A stretch of DNA of 64,000 nt from the NCBI RefSeq assembly GCF_028682475.1, contig NZ_JANHLE010000024.1:23132-87131 (forward strand). The letters run 5' to 3'. Of this stretch, positions 6,254 to 16,205 are shown one piece after another. The first letter of the stretch is position 1, and each line of letters opens with the position of its first letter. The stretch comes from Pseudomonas putida. Its GTDB lineage: Bacteria; Pseudomonadota; Gammaproteobacteria; Pseudomonadales; Pseudomonadaceae. Made by a program: the position numbers and the translations under genes. Below the pieces are notes generated by a model. It saw only the letters and a program-made list of their open reading frames with translations, had not been told where the DNA came from and did no database searches.

Positions 6254-7462
6254 ATGCGCATTACCAACCCGCCCACAGCACCTTGTGTGTTGATTGCCGA
6301 AGGCGACCCCTGGGTGCGGGAGATGCTCAGCCAGATGTTGCTCAGCGTGCGTTGCGATGCACGGGTGCAGGTCTGCGCCGATGGCTCCCAGGCACTGGCG
6401 GCGTTGTCGTGCCAGCCTGACCTGATCATTGCCGCGCGCGAACTGCCCGGTGGTGACGGCCTGGATTTGCTGCGTAATGTGCGCGCCAAGGGGCGCCAGC
6501 CAGCGCTGCCGTTTATCCTCATGAGCAACCGCAGTGACAGCGCCAGCGTGCGCGAAGCCTTGCCGTTCGCGCCCACCGCTTACCTGAGCAAACCGTTGAA
6601 CATGGATTCCCTGCGTCATCGCCTGGAGGAGCTGCTGCTCAAGGTCGGTGAACACATCGCTTGTCCGGTGCCGGCGCTGCAACCGGGCATGACCCTGACG
6701 CGTTTTCTCGAAGGACGCCGGGCCACGGCCGATGGAGGTCCGTTGCTGGCCGATGTGCAGCAGGCCATCAAACGTAGCCTGAACCCGCAGGGGCTCAACC
6801 TCAAAACCCTGGAAGAAGAGATCCGCAACGACCCGCAGGTGACTGCCGTGCTGATCGCTGCTGCCAACAGCGCGGCATTGCACCGCGACGGCGCTGTGCA
6901 GACGTTGCTGCAGGCGCTGAACAAACTGGGTACCACGCAGAGCATGAACCTGATCCTGGGGCTGACGCTCAAGCGCAGCGCCAAGCTCAGTGACCCGTTG
7001 TTGTCGCAGCGGGCCCAGCACTTCTGGGAGCTGTCGCTGCACGCGGCCGAGTACGCCCGGGTGCTGGCGCGGATGCTCGAGCTGGACCCGGAGCGGTGTT
7101 ACTGCGCCGGTCTGCTGCATTGCCTGGGTGACCTGGCGTTGCTGCGTTGCTTGCAGGAGTGGCGCTTATCCGGGGGCGAGCTGGATGAGGACGACGTTGA
7201 GTTGTCGCTCAATGAATATGGCGCGGCCTTCGGTTCGGCGTTGCGCACTCGTTGGCGTTTGCCGCTGGAGCTGCGCGAACTGATTGCGGCGATCTACCAG
7301 CTGGGCGGCGGGGTGTATTCGCGTGAAGCACTGGTGATGAACCTGGCCGGGCAGCTGGCGCGGTTGCCGGCGGATCAGGGGCTGGAGGCGTTGGCCGAGA
7401 GCAAGACGGCACGGTTGCTCAAGGTGGGGATGGCGGAGCTGGGTAGACTGCGCAAGGTTTGA
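6254..7462 (+). CDS. HDOD-domain protein with degenerate receiver domain
   Basis: A 402-residue cytosolic signalling protein. Residues about 11-130 form a response-regulator receiver; about 160-350 form an HDOD domain, an HD-superfamily fold used as an output or scaffold without known catalysis. In the receiver the phosphoacceptor position is Ala61 (PDLIIAARELPG, where D-x-x-L-P is expected), while Lys113 (YLSKPL) is kept. Receiver signalling by Asp phosphorylation therefore looks impossible. In HDOD the HD motif is replaced by HCLGD. No histidine kinase lies nearby. A REP palindrome and a convergent diguanylate cyclase gene follow, so c-di-GMP related signalling is likely but inferred from neighbours. 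Confidence 0.85.
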   Translation: MRITNPPTAPCVLIAEGDPWVREMLSQMLLSVRCDARVQVCADGSQALAALSCQPDLIIAARELPGGDGLDLLRNVRAKGRQPALPFILMSNRSDSASVREALPFAPTAYLSKPLNMDSLRHRLEELLLKVGEHIACPVPALQPGMTLTRFLEGRRATADGGPLLADVQQAIKRSLNPQGLNLKTLEEEIRNDPQVTAVLIAAANSAALHRDGAVQTLLQALNKLGTTQSMNLILGLTLKRSAKLSDPLLSQRAQHFWELSLHAAEYARVLARMLELDPERCYCAGLLHCLGDLALLRCLQEWRLSGGELDEDDVELSLNEYGAAFGSALRTRWRLPLELRELIAAIYQLGGGVYSREALVMNLAGQLARLPADQGLEALAESKTARLLKVGMAELGRLRKV

Positions 7463-7467
7463 GCAGG

Positions 7468-7519
7468 CATCGCGGGGCAAGCCCGCTCCCACCGGTGGGA
7501 GCGGGCTTGCCCCGCGATG
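7468..7519. repeat. REP pair, perfect 26+26 bp palindrome
   Basis: CATCGCGGGGCAAGCCCGCT and its mirror arm meet without a loop (7468-7493/7494-7519). It lies between convergent genes and can serve as a bidirectional 3' end hairpin. Confidence 0.9.
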
Positions 7520-7527
7520 AGGCCTGT

Positions 7528-8517
7528 TCAGCCAATCACAATCTGGTTCTTGCCCTGACGCTTGGCCTGGTACATCGCCGCATCCGCGCGGGCAAACAGG
7601 CTGTCCAGCGACTTATCCACTTCACTGATGCCCGTCAGCCCCTGACTCACCGTCACGCCGAACCCCTGTTGATCATGACTGAATTGCAAGCGCTGGATTT
7701 CCCGCTGCAAGCGCTCGGCGATCTGCTCGGCGACCTGTGGCGTGCAACCCGGGAACACCGCGGCAAACTCCTCACCACCGATGCGCCCGAACAGATCGCC
7801 ACGGCGTAATACGGCTTTGCCGGTGTCGGCGATGCGCTGCAGCACATAGTCGCCTTCCTGATGGCCGTAGGTGTCGTTGATCTGCTTGAAATCATCGATA
7901 TCGAGCAGTAGGAAGGTCAACGGCGTGTGCTCCCGCCGTGCCGTTTCGAACGCTTGCTGAGCGCAGTCGAAGAAGTGTCGGCGGTTGCTGCTTTGGGTCA
8001 GGACATCGGTGGTAGCCAGCAGCTGCAGTTCGTCTTCGACGCGTTTCTTTTCGGTGATGTCTTCCGCCATGCCGACCACGATCAGCCGCTGCTCGTGGTC
8101 GGTCTGCTGGCTGATGAAGCATTTGTCGCTGAGCCAGCGGACGTTACCGTCGGCATCGATGATGCGGTATTCGCGGTCTTCCACAGCGCCTTTGACCAGC
8201 ACGTCGGCCAGGCTGCGCTCGGCATAGTCGAGGTCGTCAGGGTAGATGCTGTCGCGCCATTCATTGAAGTCGGCCAGCAGCCGATCGGCCGGGCGGCCGA
8301 AGATGCGTTCGTAGGCGGGGCTGACATACAGCACCTGACGGGATTCCCAATCGAACGCCCAGAGCACGGCATTGACGCTGTCGAGCAACGAGCTGAACAG
8401 CTGTTCGCGTTCGCTCAGGCGCGCCACTTCGCCTTGCGCGTGCATCAGCGCCAGGAGGGTCTGGGCCAGTTCAGGGGGCTGATTGTGGGGGTGGGATGTC
8501 GGTTTCTTGTTGACCAT
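7528..8517 (-). CDS. PAS-GGDEF diguanylate cyclase
   Basis: A 329-residue cytosolic protein. It has a short coiled N terminus, one PAS domain with PAC tail (about 40-155, ending VVGMAEDITEKKR) and a GGDEF domain (about 165-329). The active-site motif is GGEEF (247-251) and the inhibitory I-site is complete (RRGD, 238-241), so it should make c-di-GMP from two GTP and be product-inhibited. The PAS domain may sense a small molecule or redox state; the ligand cannot be read from sequence. It is transcribed alone and converges on the HDOD gene across a REP. Confidence 0.93.
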   Translation of the reverse strand: MVNKKPTSHPHNQPPELAQTLLALMHAQGEVARLSEREQLFSSLLDSVNAVLWAFDWESRQVLYVSPAYERIFGRPADRLLADFNEWRDSIYPDDLDYAERSLADVLVKGAVEDREYRIIDADGNVRWLSDKCFISQQTDHEQRLIVVGMAEDITEKKRVEDELQLLATTDVLTQSSNRRHFFDCAQQAFETARREHTPLTFLLLDIDDFKQINDTYGHQEGDYVLQRIADTGKAVLRRGDLFGRIGGEEFAAVFPGCTPQVAEQIAERLQREIQRLQFSHDQQGFGVTVSQGLTGISEVDKSLDSLFARADAAMYQAKRQGKNQIVIG

Positions 8518-8650
8518 TTATGCGGAACTTCTCACACAGAGGCGGGCGGCCACGACCCGGCCCGCCACGCGGGCGTTATGCCTGTCAGAGTGAGAATAGG
8601 CGGTGAAGTTCCGGACAGCGCGCCCGCAACGGGCGCGCCGATCAACGGCG

Positions 8651-9835
8651 TCAGCTCGCTGCAGGGCGCAGGGAGTAGGTTTTCAGCTGGGCTGCGAAGT
8701 CGCGCAGCGATTGAATGCCGCTGGCCTCGGCCTCGTGTACCCAGTCTTTCATCGCCGCCAGCATGTCGTGGCCGTTGGCACTGGTGCGTAGCCAGATCTG
8801 TTGCAGGGCCAGGCGTTTTTCGTAGATGGTCTTGAGCGCCTGGCTGTGTTCGAGCATGGTCTGGATGCGCAGGTGGTGACGGTCTTCCAGCAGGCTGGTT
8901 TCCCGCGACAGCAAGCGCTTGGCGCGGCGGAACTGATGGCGCACCGAGTCATCCACGCGTGCCAGTTCCTGTTTGACCAGCGGCGCGATCACCAGCTTGC
9001 GATACTGGGCCATGATCTGGAAGCGGTTGTTGAGGATCGCCATGGCGGTGTCCATGTCCAGCTGGCCTTTGCCTTCGACTCGATGGGCGATCGGCGCGAC
9101 GCGCTGCACCTTGGCCAGGCGCAGGAAGCAGAACAATTTGATCCACGCCCAGCCCATGTCGAACTCCCAGCGCTTGACCGACAGCTTGGCCGAGTTGGGG
9201 TAGGTGTGGTGGTTGTTGTGCAGCTCTTCGCCGCCGACGATGATGCCCCAGGGCACCAGGTTGGTGGCGGCGTCGCGGCATTCGAAGTTGCGATAACCGA
9301 CGGCATGGCCCAGGCCATTGATGACCCCGGCGGCCCAGAACGGAATCCACATCATCTGCACTGCCCAGATGGTGATGCCGATGGTGCCGAACAGCAGCAG
9401 GTCGATGACCGCCATCAGGGCGATGCCACCCAGTTTGTAGCGCGAGTAGAGGTTGCGCTCGATCCAGTCTTCCGGGCAGTTCTTGCCGTAGATCCGCAGG
9501 GTTTCCGGGTTCTGTGCCTCTTCGCGGTACAGCTCGGCACCTTTGCGCAGGACCGTGGACAAGCCCAGGATCACCGGGCTGTGCGGGTCGTCGACGGTCT
9601 CGCATTTGGCGTGGTGCTTGCGGTGGATGGCCGTCCACTCGCGGGTGTTCTGCGCCGTGGTCAACCACAGCCAGAAGCGGAAAAAGTGCTTGAGCCCGGC
9701 GTTCAGTTCCAGCGAGCGGTGGGCGGAGTAGCGGTGCAGGTAGACCGTGACACTGACGATGGTCACATGGGTCATGACCAGGGTAACTGCCAGCAGTTGC
9801 CAGGCCGACAAGTTGAGCAAACCTTGGTACCACAT
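8651..9835 (-). CDS. desA: DesA-type delta-9 fatty acid desaturase
   Basis: An integral membrane di-iron desaturase of 394 residues that introduces a cis double bond into acyl chains, of phospholipids in the P. aeruginosa DesA case. The three histidine boxes are intact: HRYSAHR, HRKHH and HNNHH. Hydrophobic segments lie at about 8-30 and in the middle of the protein (GGIALMAVIDLLLFGTIGIT and after). A C-terminal region of about 130 residues beyond the last box is charged and helical. The downstream neighbour on the other strand is a GGDEF-EAL gene, an arrangement I recall from P. aeruginosa (PA0285-PA0286). Confidence 0.92.
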   Translation of the reverse strand: MWYQGLLNLSAWQLLAVTLVMTHVTIVSVTVYLHRYSAHRSLELNAGLKHFFRFWLWLTTAQNTREWTAIHRKHHAKCETVDDPHSPVILGLSTVLRKGAELYREEAQNPETLRIYGKNCPEDWIERNLYSRYKLGGIALMAVIDLLLFGTIGITIWAVQMMWIPFWAAGVINGLGHAVGYRNFECRDAATNLVPWGIIVGGEELHNNHHTYPNSAKLSVKRWEFDMGWAWIKLFCFLRLAKVQRVAPIAHRVEGKGQLDMDTAMAILNNRFQIMAQYRKLVIAPLVKQELARVDDSVRHQFRRAKRLLSRETSLLEDRHHLRIQTMLEHSQALKTIYEKRLALQQIWLRTSANGHDMLAAMKDWVHEAEASGIQSLRDFAAQLKTYSLRPAAS

Positions 9836-9984
9836 AGGCGAAAGGGCCCTCTAGAACATAAGGAACAGCGGGAAGCATTATCCCTGCACCGGCAAATAAA
9901 ACCAGTCGGCCTTTTAGATAGGAGGTCACGGGATGTTTCTACCCTATAATCCCCCAATATTTTTTGTGGGCTTGTCAGGACCTT

Positions 9985-11880
9985 ATGTCTGCTTCCATTC
10001 GAGACGCCATGCGCATGGCTGCGCTCTATCTGGTGTTGTCTGTGCTCTGGTTGGCACTGTCTGATCAATTATTGAGCAACCTTTTCGATAATCCTCAGCA
10101 ACTGGCCCGCTGGCAATTGTTCAGCGCTTATATCTGGGTGCTCTGCAGCGCCTTGTTGATCTTCACGTCCCGTGCCCGGCTGTTGAATTTCATCGGTGTC
10201 GGCGCACGCCTGCGCCGTGAAGACCGCGAACGTCTGCGCATGGCCGCGGCGGTGTTCGACAGTACCCTTGAAGGCGTGCTGGTTACCGACAGTAGTGGGG
10301 TGATCGTGCATGTGAACCGGGCGTTCATGCAGATCACCGGTTACGAAAAGGAAGAAGTCATCGGTCAGCGGCCGAGCAAGTTCAAATCCGGGCGGCATGG
10401 GCCGGCGTTCTATCAGGAGATCTACGCGACCCTGGCTGAAAAGGGTGAGTGGAGCGGCGAGATCTGGAACCGGCGCAAGAGTGGCGAGGTGTACCCGCAG
10501 TGGCAGACCATATGCTCGATCCGCGATGACAGCGGCGAGCTCAGCCATTATGTGGCGGTGTTCAGTGATATCAGTGCGATCAAGCACAGTGAGCGCGAGC
10601 TGGCCTACCTGGCCCACCATGATCCACTCACCGACCTGCCCAACCGTCTGTTGTTCAATGATCGCGCCGAGCAGGCGCTGGCCGCGGCTCAGACCAACAA
10701 GCGCGGTTGTGCGCTGCTGTTACTCGACCTGGACCATTTCCAGAGCATCAACGACGGCCTTGGGCACAATGTCGGTGATCAGTTGCTCAAGGGGGTGGGC
10801 GAGCGCCTCAAGGCATTGCTCGGCAGCGGCGTGACCCTGGCGCGCCTGGGGGGCGACGAGTTCGCCGTGCTCACCGAGCAGTGTCCGCAGGTCGGCCAGG
10901 CCGCGGCACTGGCGCAAAATATCATTGATGCATTGAAGCAACCCTTCGAACTCGACAATCAATGCCTGTTCATCAGCGCCAGCATTGGTATCAGTCTGTT
11001 CCCCAGTGATGCCCTGAGCGCCGAGCAGCTGTTGCGCAATGCCGACTCGGCGCTGTTCAAGGCCAAGGCCTGCGGCCGTGCCGGTTACGCGCTGTACACC
11101 GAAGAGCTGACGGCCCATGCCCAGCAGCGGGTGGAAACCGCTGGAGAGCTGCGCCGGGCGCTGGAGCAGGAAGAGTTGCAGGTCTATTACCAGCCGGTGC
11201 ATGAGCTCAACAGCGGCGCGATGATTGGTGTCGAGGCGCTGGTGCGCTGGCAGCACCCACAGCGTGGGTTGGTGGCGCCCGGCGAGTTCATTCCGATTGC
11301 CGAACGCACCGGGCTGATCGCCGAAATCGATACCTGGGTCTTGCATCATGCCTGTGCGCAGATGGTGCAGTGGCAGGCCAGCGGGCGGCCGCTGCAGTTT
11401 GTGGCGGTGAACATCTCCAGTCGCCTGTTTGCTCATCGCGACCTTTATCAACAGGTGGCCAAGGTACTGCATGAAACCGGTCTGGCGCCGGCGATGCTGG
11501 AGCTGGAAGTGACCGAAAGTGCAGTGATGGATGACCCGGAAGTCGCGTTGGAGCAGCTGCATCGCTTGCGCGAGCTGGGGCTGCGGCTGGCCATCGATGA
11601 CTTTGGTACGGGTTACTCTTCGCTGCTGCGGCTCAAGCGTTTGCCGGTGCAAAAGCTCAAGATCGACCAGGGTTTTGTCGCTGGCTTGCCGTGGGATGAA
11701 GACGATGCGGCGATTGTCCGGGTGATCATCGCGCTGGGCAAAAGCATGGGTATGCAGGTGCTTGCCGAAGGCATCGAGCAGGCCGAGCAAGCGCAGTTTT
11801 TGCTCGAACATGAGTGCCAGCTGGGGCAGGGGTACTGGTTTGGGCGGCCGGTTCCGGCGCAGCAATTGCGCTGGGTCTGA
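9985..11880 (+). CDS. Membrane-anchored PAS-GGDEF-EAL protein
   Basis: A 631-residue inner-membrane protein with two transmembrane helices (about 8-28 and 45-63), a PAS domain (about 85-200), GGDEF (motif GGDEF 289-293) and EAL (about 390-631). The I-site RxxD is absent (GSGVT stands before LARLGGDEF). The phosphodiesterase residues appear complete: EALVRW, VNISS, ELEVTES, DDFGTGYSS, KIDQGF and AEGIE. It could both make and break c-di-GMP, or use GTP binding at GGDEF to activate EAL. It corresponds in position to P. aeruginosa PA0285, called pipA. The ATG at 9985 follows a TCAGGA. Confidence 0.92.
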   Translation: MSASIRDAMRMAALYLVLSVLWLALSDQLLSNLFDNPQQLARWQLFSAYIWVLCSALLIFTSRARLLNFIGVGARLRREDRERLRMAAAVFDSTLEGVLVTDSSGVIVHVNRAFMQITGYEKEEVIGQRPSKFKSGRHGPAFYQEIYATLAEKGEWSGEIWNRRKSGEVYPQWQTICSIRDDSGELSHYVAVFSDISAIKHSERELAYLAHHDPLTDLPNRLLFNDRAEQALAAAQTNKRGCALLLLDLDHFQSINDGLGHNVGDQLLKGVGERLKALLGSGVTLARLGGDEFAVLTEQCPQVGQAAALAQNIIDALKQPFELDNQCLFISASIGISLFPSDALSAEQLLRNADSALFKAKACGRAGYALYTEELTAHAQQRVETAGELRRALEQEELQVYYQPVHELNSGAMIGVEALVRWQHPQRGLVAPGEFIPIAERTGLIAEIDTWVLHHACAQMVQWQASGRPLQFVAVNISSRLFAHRDLYQQVAKVLHETGLAPAMLELEVTESAVMDDPEVALEQLHRLRELGLRLAIDDFGTGYSSLLRLKRLPVQKLKIDQGFVAGLPWDEDDAAIVRVIIALGKSMGMQVLAEGIEQAEQAQFLLEHECQLGQGYWFGRPVPAQQLRWV

Positions 11881-11886
11881 GGGCCT

Positions 11887-11948
11887 CATCGCCGGCAAGG
11901 CCGGCTCCCACAATATCCCCCCTGTGGGAGTCGGCCTTGTCGGCGATG
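11887..11948. repeat. REP pair, GCCGGCAAGGCCGGC family
   Basis: CATCGCCGGCAAGGCCGGCT and a mirror arm with two changes (TCGGCCTTGTCGGCGATG), joined by about 10 bases, directly after the GGDEF-EAL stop codon. Confidence 0.88.
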
Positions 11949-11972
11949 CCGTGTGATTCTGGTTATATAAAA

Positions 11973-11997
11973 ATTCTTAAATAGTATTTTTAAGAAT
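11973..11997 (+). promoter_or_regulatory. AT-rich inverted repeat upstream of oscA
   Basis: ATTCTTAAA and TTTAAGAAT form a perfect 9-bp inverted repeat. A possible -10 (TAAGAT) lies about 20 bases downstream. The same half-site (TTCTTAAA...TTTAAGAA) occurs before tonB at 18900-18943. A CysB-type activator is the natural candidate for a sulfate-uptake operon; this is inference. Confidence 0.45.
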
Positions 11998-12088
11998 ATT
12001 CAACGCGCCCTAAGATTGCCCTCAAGCCAGGCGCAGTCGCTCCCCTTCATGCAACTGCACGGCGTCCCTTATTCACAGGAGCACGAGC

Positions 12089-12271
12089 ATGAGCGCATCT
12101 CTGCGTAGCGTTGACGGTCAGGACGAAGCCACCATTCTGCGCGAAATCCAGAGCGCTCTGCGCGATCTGCGCTTTGGGGCGGTGGAAATCACCGTACACA
12201 ACGCCCAGGTCGTACAGATCGAACGCAAGGAAAAGTTCCGCCTGCAGAATCCCGGCAACAAGCCCAGCTGA
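12089..12271 (+). CDS. oscA: OscA, small sulfur-starvation protein (DUF2292)
   Basis: A 60-residue soluble protein of the DUF2292 family, with the core ILREIQSALRDLRFGAVEITVHN and a basic C-terminal tail. In other Pseudomonas the gene is called oscA and is needed for growth on organosulfur compounds, which also affects chromate tolerance. Its biochemical role is not known. AGGAG precedes the ATG. It is the first gene of oscA-sbp-cysT-cysW-cysA, 40 bases before sbp. Confidence 0.9.
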   Translation: MSASLRSVDGQDEATILREIQSALRDLRFGAVEITVHNAQVVQIERKEKFRLQNPGNKPS

Positions 12272-12311
12272 TCACCCTAATTAGAAAAAATAGCCAATCG
12301 GGAGCTTCACC

Positions 12312-13319
12312 ATGTCCATCCGCCGTTATGCCCTGGCTGCCCTCGCCAGCGCCGTGTTTGCCGGTTCCGCCATCGCCAAGGACTACGAGTTGCTCAACGT
12401 GTCCTACGATCCGACCCGCGAGCTGTACCAGCAGTACAACGCCGAGTTCATCAAGCACTGGCAGCAGGCTCACCCGGACGACAAAGTGAAGATCCAACAG
12501 TCCCACGGTGGTTCGGGCAAGCAGGCCCGGGCGGTGATCGACGGTCTGCGCGCCGATGTGGTGACCCTGGCCCTGGCCGGTGACATCGACGAAGTGGCCA
12601 AGCTCGGCAAGACCCTGCCGGACACCTGGCAGACCCGTTTACCGGAGGCCAGCACGCCGTACACCTCGACCATCGTGTTCCTGGTGCGCAAGGGCAACCC
12701 CAAAGGCATCAAGGACTGGGGCGACCTGATCAAGAAAGACGTCTCGGTGATCACCCCGAACCCGAAAACTTCCGGTGGTGCGCGCTGGAACTTCCTCGCC
12801 GCCTGGGCCTACGGCCTGAAAGCCGGTGGCAGCGAAGCCAAGGCCCAGGAATACGTGAAGGAGCTGTTCAAGCACGTACCGGTGCTCGATACCGGCGCCC
12901 GTGGCTCGACCATTACCTTCGTCAACAACGGTCAGGGTGACGTGTTGCTGGCCTGGGAAAACGAAGCGTTCCTGGCCCTCAAGGAAGACGGTGGCAACGA
13001 CAAGTTCGAAATCGTCGTGCCGTCACTGTCGATCCTCGCCGAGCCGCCGGTGGCGGTGGTCGACAAGAATGCCGAGAAAAAGGGCAACGAAGCGATTGCC
13101 AAGGCGTACCTGGAACACCTGTACAGCCCGGCCGGGCAGAAAATCGCCGCCGAGAACTTCTACCGTCCGCGTGACGAAAAAGTTGCCGCCGAATACGCCA
13201 AGCAGTTCCCGAAACTGGATCTGGTGACTATCGACAAAGACTTCGGTGGCTGGAAAACTGCCCAACCCAAGTTCTTCAACGATGGTGGTGTGTTCGACCA
13301 GATCTACACGGCTCAGTAA
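12312..13319 (+). CDS. sbp: Periplasmic sulfate-binding protein
   Basis: The solute receptor of the sulfate/thiosulfate ABC importer. The 335 residues begin with a Sec signal peptide (cleavage after AIA, near residue 22). The mature protein follows the Sbp/CysP pattern: LLNVSYDPTRELY, QSHGGSGKQ with the oxyanion-binding backbone, TPNPKTSGGARWNFLAAW, and LDTGARGSTITF. GGGAG stands before the ATG. It lies between oscA and cysTWA; a hairpin at 13362-13381 separates it from cysT and would protect the binding-protein message. Confidence 0.95.
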   Translation: MSIRRYALAALASAVFAGSAIAKDYELLNVSYDPTRELYQQYNAEFIKHWQQAHPDDKVKIQQSHGGSGKQARAVIDGLRADVVTLALAGDIDEVAKLGKTLPDTWQTRLPEASTPYTSTIVFLVRKGNPKGIKDWGDLIKKDVSVITPNPKTSGGARWNFLAAWAYGLKAGGSEAKAQEYVKELFKHVPVLDTGARGSTITFVNNGQGDVLLAWENEAFLALKEDGGNDKFEIVVPSLSILAEPPVAVVDKNAEKKGNEAIAKAYLEHLYSPAGQKIAAENFYRPRDEKVAAEYAKQFPKLDLVTIDKDFGGWKTAQPKFFNDGGVFDQIYTAQ

Positions 13320-13361
13320 GTCATGGCCGTCAGGATAATCGCCATTCAGTAGCCAGCATGG

Positions 13362-13381
13362 GCCCGGGATTCGTCCCGGGC
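13362..13381 (+). promoter_or_regulatory. Intercistronic hairpin between sbp and cysT
   Basis: GCCCGGGA, TTCG tetraloop, TCCCGGGC: a perfect 8-bp stem without a T-run. Such hairpins after binding-protein genes usually slow 3' decay so that more binding protein than permease is made. Confidence 0.6.
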
Positions 13382-13406
13382 TTCGTGCGTTCAACCAGGG
13401 ACCTTT

Positions 13407-14225
13407 ATGTCACGTCGTATCTCCCCCGTCATACCCGGCTTCGGGCTGACGCTGGGCTACACCTTGGTGTACCTCAGTCTGATTGTGCTCATACCGCTGG
13501 GGGCCATGTTCGTGCATGCCGCCCAGCTCACCTGGGAGCAGTTCTGGGCCATCATCAGTGCGCCGCGCGTCCTCGCCGCACTCAAGCTGAGCTTCGGTAC
13601 TGCCCTCTGCGCCGCCATCATCAACGGCATCATCGGCACCTTGCTGGCCTGGGTACTGGTGCGTTACACCTTCCCGGGGCGCAAGATCATCGAGGCGATG
13701 ATCGACCTGCCGTTCGCCCTGCCGACAGCTGTAGCCGGTATCGCCTTGACCGCGTTGTACGCGCCAGCGGGCCTGGTCGGCCAGTTCGCCACCGACCTGG
13801 GTTTCAAGATTGCCTACACCCCTTTGGGTATTACCCTGGCACTGACCTTCGTGACCTTGCCGTTCGTGGTGCGTACGGTGCAACCGGTACTGGCCGACAT
13901 CCCCCGGGAAGTCGAAGAAGCCGCCGCCTGCCTGGGCGCCAAGCCGCTGCAGGTGTTTCGCTACGTGCTGCTGCCAGCGCTGTTGCCCGCCTGGCTGACC
14001 GGCTTTGCCCTGGCCTTTGCCCGCGGTGTCGGTGAATACGGTTCGGTGATTTTCATCGCCGGCAACATGCCGATGAAAACCGAGATCCTGCCGCTGCTGA
14101 TCATGGTCAAGCTCGACCAGTACGACTACACCGGCGCCACTGCCATCGGCGTATTGATGCTGGTGGTTTCCTTCGTCCTGTTGCTGCTGATCAACCTGCT
14201 GCAGCGGCGCATCGAAACCCCTTGA
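13407..14225 (+). CDS. cysT: Sulfate ABC transporter permease CysT
   Basis: One of the two inner-membrane permeases of the sulfate/thiosulfate importer, 272 residues with about six transmembrane helices. The cytoplasmic EAA loop is present (EEAAACLGAKPLQVFRYVLLP) and contacts CysA. The binding-protein-dependent transport signature FARGVGEYGSVIFIAGNMP identifies the CysT (CysU) subunit. The next gene starts 14 bases later. Confidence 0.95.
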   Translation: MSRRISPVIPGFGLTLGYTLVYLSLIVLIPLGAMFVHAAQLTWEQFWAIISAPRVLAALKLSFGTALCAAIINGIIGTLLAWVLVRYTFPGRKIIEAMIDLPFALPTAVAGIALTALYAPAGLVGQFATDLGFKIAYTPLGITLALTFVTLPFVVRTVQPVLADIPREVEEAAACLGAKPLQVFRYVLLPALLPAWLTGFALAFARGVGEYGSVIFIAGNMPMKTEILPLLIMVKLDQYDYTGATAIGVLMLVVSFVLLLLINLLQRRIETP

Positions 14226-14239
14226 AGGAGGCCACGTCC

Positions 14240-15112
14240 ATGTCTGCATCTACCCTTGGCGCGGCCGCTTCGGCCAATGCCGCGCGCCGTGGCAGTTCGA
14301 CCTCGCGGCGGATCCTGATCAGCCTCGGCTGGTTGATTTTCGCCCTGTTCCTGCTGCTGCCGCTGGTTATCGTCGTATCCCAGGGCCTGAAAATGGGCCT
14401 GGGCACATTCTTTGAAGCGATCTTCGAGGCTGACGCCTTGTCGGCCCTGAAGCTGACCCTGATCGCCGTGGCCATCTCGGTGCCGCTGAACCTAGTGTTC
14501 GGCGTCAGCGCCGCCTGGTGCGTGAGCAAGTACAACTTCCGCGGCAAGAGCATCCTGGTGACGCTGATCGACCTGCCGTTCTCGGTCTCGCCGGTGATCG
14601 CCGGTCTGGTCTATGTGCTGATGTTCGGTGCCCAGGGCCTGTTCGGGCCGTGGCTGCAGGATCACGACATCCAGATCGTCTTCGCCTTGCCGGGCATTGT
14701 CCTGGCAACCATCTTCGTCACCGTGCCTTTTGTTGCCCGTGAACTGATCCCGCTGATGCAGGAGCAGGGCACCCAGGAAGAAGAGGCTGCGCGCCTGCTC
14801 GGTGCCAACGGCTGGCAGATGTTCTGGCACGTGACCCTGCCCAACATCAAATGGGGCCTGATCTACGGCGTGGTGCTGTGTACCGCGCGGGCGATGGGTG
14901 AGTTCGGTGCAGTGTCGGTGGTTTCCGGGCACATTCGCGGGGTGACCAACACCTTGCCGCTGCACGTCGAGATCCTCTACAACGAATACAACCACGTTGC
15001 GGCCTTCAGCGTCGCCAGCCTGTTGCTGATCCTGGCGCTCTTCATCCTGCTGCTCAAGCAGTGGAGCGAGAACCGTATTAACCGTCTGCGCCATAGCGCA
15101 GCGGAGGAATAA
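14240..15112 (+). CDS. cysW: Sulfate ABC transporter permease CysW
   Basis: The second sulfate permease, 290 residues. It has a Ser/Arg-rich N-terminal tail (about 1-25), six transmembrane segments and the EAA loop EEEAARLLGANGWQMFWHVTLP. The ending GEFGAVSVVSGHIRGVTNTLPL is typical of CysW. The ATG at 14240 was chosen because AAGGAGG lies 8 bases upstream; an earlier in-frame ATG at 14222 overlaps the end of cysT and would lack a ribosome-binding site. Confidence 0.95.
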   Translation: MSASTLGAAASANAARRGSSTSRRILISLGWLIFALFLLLPLVIVVSQGLKMGLGTFFEAIFEADALSALKLTLIAVAISVPLNLVFGVSAAWCVSKYNFRGKSILVTLIDLPFSVSPVIAGLVYVLMFGAQGLFGPWLQDHDIQIVFALPGIVLATIFVTVPFVARELIPLMQEQGTQEEEAARLLGANGWQMFWHVTLPNIKWGLIYGVVLCTARAMGEFGAVSVVSGHIRGVTNTLPLHVEILYNEYNHVAAFSVASLLLILALFILLLKQWSENRINRLRHSAAEE

Positions 15113-15115
15113 TTC

Positions 15116-16105
<990 letters not shown>

Positions 16106-16130
16106 TAGCAGTCAGGGCTGCCTTGCAGCC

Positions 16131-16205
16131 CATCGCCGGCAAGGCCGGCTCCCACAGTAGTTCGGCATGTAAAGAACCTTGTGGGAGCTGGCCTTGCCAG
16201 CGATG
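16131..16205. repeat. REP pair, GCCGGCAAGGCCGGC family
   Basis: CATCGCCGGCAAGGCCGGCT and an inverted arm carrying GGGAGCTGGCCTTGCCAGCG, separated by about 22 bases, downstream of cysA. Confidence 0.88.

Noticed and set aside
9964..9984. An earlier start for the GGDEF-EAL gene
   Set aside because: The added residues do not belong to the family; the ATG at 9985 places the first membrane helix normally.
11887..11948. A possible Rho-independent terminator after the GGDEF-EAL gene
   Set aside because: It is a REP pair without a T-run; kept as a repeat.
12272..12311. A possible terminator between oscA and sbp
   Set aside because: The A-rich stretch has no hairpin; the genes appear to be one operon.
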